Part shown: positions 61,388 through 64,000 of the stretch, piece by piece
Layout: each line of letters begins with the position of its first letter
Numbering within the stretch: position 1 is the stretch's first letter
Assembly: GCA_905207625.1 (NCBI GenBank)
Contig: CAJLLT010000009.1
Coordinates: 1 to 64,000 of the forward strand
Direction: 5' to 3'
DNA length: 64,000 nucleotides
DNA from: an uncultured Eubacteriales bacterium
Lineage (GTDB): Bacteria; Bacillota; Clostridia; Oscillospirales; UBA644
Notes under the pieces: generated by a model
Told to the model about the DNA's origin: nothing
What the model saw: only the letters and a program-made list of their open reading frames with translations
Databases searched by the model: none
Made by a program: the position numbers and the translations under genes

Positions 61388-61864
61388 ATGAGCAAACAGC
61401 TATTCCGACAAAAAAGTATGGACAAAATCACATCTCCCGAACAGATGAATGACTATATCCGTGTTTCCAACCCGAGTGTGTGGATGATCCTCGGAGCGGT
61501 CATCGTGCTGCTTATAGGAGTCTGTGTCTGGGGCGTATTCGGACGTCTTGACTCCACCCTGCAAACGGGAGGAGTATGCAAAGACGGACAGCTTATCATT
61601 TATGTCGGCGAAAAGGACATTGACAAGCTCGGCGAAGACACTCTTGTTTCGGTTGACGGGAAAGAGTTTGCTCTGTCTGAGATCTCCGGATCTCCCATAA
61701 AACTTGACTCCGGCTATGATCCCTATCTCATTCATCTTACGGGATTATCCGAAGGGGACTGGGTCTATGCGGTAACGGCAGATGTAGCGGATGTGAAGGA
61801 CGGAACGTATTCGGTCGAGATCATCACCGAACGTGTAAGACCTATTGATTTTGTGCTTAACTGA
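61388..61864 (+). CDS. miniature NHLM-type secretion protein (HlyD-like)
   Basis: A 158-residue single-span membrane protein. The N-terminus (FRQKSMDKITSPEQMNDYIR, then a span at residues 32-53) and the C-terminus (YSVEIITERVRPIDFVL) match what I know of the two ends of the NHLM bacteriocin-system HlyD-like adaptor. The usual central lipoyl domain and long coiled coil, which bring those proteins to around 400 residues, are missing, so the membrane anchor connects almost directly to a small C-terminal beta domain. No frameshift or gap is seen, so this looks like a true compact form. The export ABC gene starts ten bases later. Confidence 0.72.
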   Translation: MSKQLFRQKSMDKITSPEQMNDYIRVSNPSVWMILGAVIVLLIGVCVWGVFGRLDSTLQTGGVCKDGQLIIYVGEKDIDKLGEDTLVSVDGKEFALSEISGSPIKLDSGYDPYLIHLTGLSEGDWVYAVTADVADVKDGTYSVEIITERVRPIDFVLN

Positions 61865-61873
61865 GGCAGGGAA

Positions 61874-64000
61874 ATGAAGACGACAAAAAAGATAAAAACT
61901 CCGGTTACGACCGGTGTTGCAAAGGTCCCCGTCGTTATGCAGATGGAAGCGCTCGAGTGTGGTGCCGCAAGCCTTGCGATGGTGCTTGCCTACTACGAAA
62001 AGTGGGTACCGCTTGAGCAGGTTCGCGTTGACTGCGGAGTTTCCCGTGACGGCTCGAACGCTAGAAATGTTCTCCGCGCCGCCCGAAGCTACGGACTTGT
62101 TGCGAAAGGCTACCGCTATGAGCCGGAGGCTCTCAGAAAAGAGGGTAAGTTTCCCTGCATAATCCACTGGAATTTCAACCACTTCGTGGTTCTCGACGGA
62201 TTCCGCGGCAATAAAGCCGTACTTAACGACCCTGCCAAGGGTACATATACCGTTCCCATGAAAACCTTTGACGAATCTTTCACGGGCATCTGTCTGCTCT
62301 TTGAGCCCGGCGAGGACTTTTTGCCCGGCGGAAAGCCGCAGTCGATGATCTCTTATGCGAAGAAGCGGCTCGTCGGAGCGGGTGTTGCGATAGCTTTTGT
62401 TACCCTGACTACGGTCATATCCTCACTTCTCGGTGTTATCACACCGGCGTTCTCCCGGATATTTCTGGACAGACTTCTGACGCATGAAAATCCCGACTGG
62501 CTCATGCCTTTTACCCTTGCTTTTGCGGGTGTCGGGGTCATACAGCTCGTTGTCGCGTGGATACAGGCGGTCTATTCTCTCAGGATAAGCGGCAAACTTG
62601 CGATGGTGGGGAACACCTCGTTTATGTGGAAGATACTTTGTATGCCCATGGAATTTTTCTCCCAGCGTATGGCAGGCGATATTCAGGGCAGGCAGGCATC
62701 GAATTCTATGATAGCCGAACAGCTGGTGAACACCTTTGCTCCCCTCGCTCTCGAGGCGGTGATGATGGTTTTCTACCTGGTGGTTATGCTCAGATACAGC
62801 GTCATTCTCACACTTATCGGGCTTTTTTCTGTATTCGCAAACCTTGTCATCTCCGGAATAATTTCAAAAAAGCGCATAAATATCACCCGAGTGCAGATGC
62901 GTGACGCGGGCAAACTCGCCGGAACGACAGTCGCCGGTATAGAAATGATAGAGACCATAAAGGCGAGCGGTGCCGAGAACGGTTTTTTTGAGAAATGGGC
63001 AGGCTATCAGGCGAGCGTCAATACAAATCGGGTTCGCTTTCTGCGGATGAACCAGATTCTCGGGCTGTTGCCGAGCCTTATTAACTCTGTCAGTGGCACT
63101 GCGGTGCTTATAACCGGCATTTTCCTTTCCATGAGAGGGGAATTTACCGTCGGTATGATAATGGCGTTTCAGGGATTCCTTGCATCCTTTGTTTCCCCGG
63201 CGACGACGCTTATATCTGCGGGACAGTCACTTCAGGAGATGCGTACCGACATGGAACGGATCGAGGACGTAATGAAATATCCCTCCGATCCGGTATTTGC
63301 CAACAGCGTTGAGGCTGAAGACGGCGAATACGATAAACTTTCCGGAAATATCGAGCTGAAAAATGTCACCTTCGGTTATTCGCGCCTTGCCGAGCCTTTG
63401 ATAAAGGATTTCAGTATGACACTGAAACCCGGAAGCCGTGTGGCTTTTGTGGGGCCGTCGGGTTGCGGAAAGTCCACGATCTCAAAGCTGATATCCGGGC
63501 TTTATCAGCCGTGGAGCGGCGAGATACTCTTTGACGGAAAGCCCATGTCGGAAATCGACCGCGGCGTATTCACGGGTTCTCTTGCCGTGGTGGATCAGGA
63601 TATCATCCTTTTTGAGGATACCATTGCAAACAATATAAAAATGTGGGACAATTCCATAGAAGACTTCGAGATGATAATGGCTGCCCGTGACGCACAGCTT
63701 CATGAGGATATTATGCAGCGTGAGGGCGGCTATCAGTACAGGCTGACCGAGGGCGGAAAAGACTTCTCCGGAGGTCAGAGACAGCGTATGGAGATCGCCC
63801 GCGTACTTGCTCAGGATCCCACCGTTATCATTCTTGACGAGGCGACGAGCGCACTTGATGCGAAGACAGAGTATGATGTGGTAAAGTCCATTAAGGATCG
63901 CGGAATAACCTGTATCGTTGTGGCTCACCGTCTGTCAACGATACGCGACTGTGACGAGATAATCGTCCTCGACCGGGGAAATGTGGTGGAACGCGGAACT
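61874..64000 (+). CDS. NHLM-family peptidase/permease/ATPase peptide exporter (partial)
   Basis: A 709-codon open frame that runs off the right edge. It is a PCAT-type ABC exporter. The N-terminal C39 peptidase has C29 (MEALECGAASLAMVLAYY), H103 (FNHFVVLDGF) and D119 (NDPAKG) and would remove double-glycine-type leaders. The membrane domain spans about residues 150-440. The ATPase has Walker A FVGPSGCGKSTI near 525, the signature FSGGQRQRMEIARVL near 631, Walker B VIILDEATSALDA and VAHRLST. The order after the HlyD-like gene matches NHLM/nitrile-hydratase-leader RiPP loci, where a second ABC protein commonly follows. The precursor peptide is not in the window. Confidence 0.9.
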   Translation, partial: MKTTKKIKTPVTTGVAKVPVVMQMEALECGAASLAMVLAYYEKWVPLEQVRVDCGVSRDGSNARNVLRAARSYGLVAKGYRYEPEALRKEGKFPCIIHWNFNHFVVLDGFRGNKAVLNDPAKGTYTVPMKTFDESFTGICLLFEPGEDFLPGGKPQSMISYAKKRLVGAGVAIAFVTLTTVISSLLGVITPAFSRIFLDRLLTHENPDWLMPFTLAFAGVGVIQLVVAWIQAVYSLRISGKLAMVGNTSFMWKILCMPMEFFSQRMAGDIQGRQASNSMIAEQLVNTFAPLALEAVMMVFYLVVMLRYSVILTLIGLFSVFANLVISGIISKKRINITRVQMRDAGKLAGTTVAGIEMIETIKASGAENGFFEKWAGYQASVNTNRVRFLRMNQILGLLPSLINSVSGTAVLITGIFLSMRGEFTVGMIMAFQGFLASFVSPATTLISAGQSLQEMRTDMERIEDVMKYPSDPVFANSVEAEDGEYDKLSGNIELKNVTFGYSRLAEPLIKDFSMTLKPGSRVAFVGPSGCGKSTISKLISGLYQPWSGEILFDGKPMSEIDRGVFTGSLAVVDQDIILFEDTIANNIKMWDNSIEDFEMIMAARDAQLHEDIMQREGGYQYRLTEGGKDFSGGQRQRMEIARVLAQDPTVIILDEATSALDAKTEYDVVKSIKDRGITCIVVAHRLSTIRDCDEIIVLDRGNVVERGT

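Overview
The window reads as chromosomal DNA of a spore-forming anaerobic member of the Clostridia, probably an Oscillospirales-like gut lineage with roughly even GC content. The signs are an alpha/beta small acid-soluble spore protein with a sigma-G-type promoter, a DUF3794-LysM spore-type protein, a single-chain pyruvate:ferredoxin oxidoreductase, GTP-type PEP carboxykinase, PduL phosphotransacylase and the Firmicute infC-rpmI-rplT order. The species cannot be fixed from the sequence. I see no insertion sequence, prophage, CRISPR array or rRNA.

Layout. 0.1-4.7 kb: DUF3794-LysM protein, pduL, and an AT-richer ABC exporter in its own promoter/terminator unit. 4.7-12.4 kb: a minus-strand aromatic amino-acid operon (pheA-aroB-aroC-aroK-aroQ-aroA-tyrA-aroF) behind a consensus promoter, a Phe/Tyr-rich leader peptide and an intrinsic terminator, which is a textbook layout for ribosome-mediated attenuation. 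aroE is absent from the cluster. 12.5-17.5 kb: small regulators (TfoX-N, XRE-membrane, Crp/Fnr), tRNA-Leu(GAG), a DUF3267 protein without the zincin histidines, an RluA-type pseudouridine synthase and a DUF4830 protein. 17.6-30.2 kb: uvrBA, MATE transporter and topB, a Gfo/Idh/MocA oxidoreductase, pepF and a serine hydrolase. 30.2-39.0 kb: SASP, a short RACo-like ferredoxin/ASKHA protein, two paralogous solute-binding lipoproteins without a permease, and nifJ. 39.0-42.1 kb: a tandem pair of 90-bp multi-hairpin repeats that look like promoter-driven small RNA units, then a leucine-rich-repeat lipoprotein and a membrane partner. 42.1-45.1 kb: infC (apparent ATC start) behind a terminator-type leader, rpmI, rplT, a TtcA-like gene, tmk and a structured intergenic element. 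45.1-58.0 kb: housekeeping genes including mltG, an O-methyltransferase, pckG, yetF, galK, yceD-rpmF, der and plsY.

58.1-64.0 kb is the most system-like stretch. One promoter with an inverted repeat over its start site leads a STAS anti-anti-sigma protein, a membrane-sensor PP2C (SpoIIE-type) phosphatase, an RsbW-like kinase, a 158-residue miniature NHLM-type secretion (HlyD-like) protein and a C39-peptidase ABC exporter that runs off the right edge. A complete partner-switching cassette is thus placed next to a peptide processing and export machine, with no sigma factor in view.

Most sigma-A promoters marked here share TTGnnn, a 17-nt spacer and a TGn extension before TATAAT.
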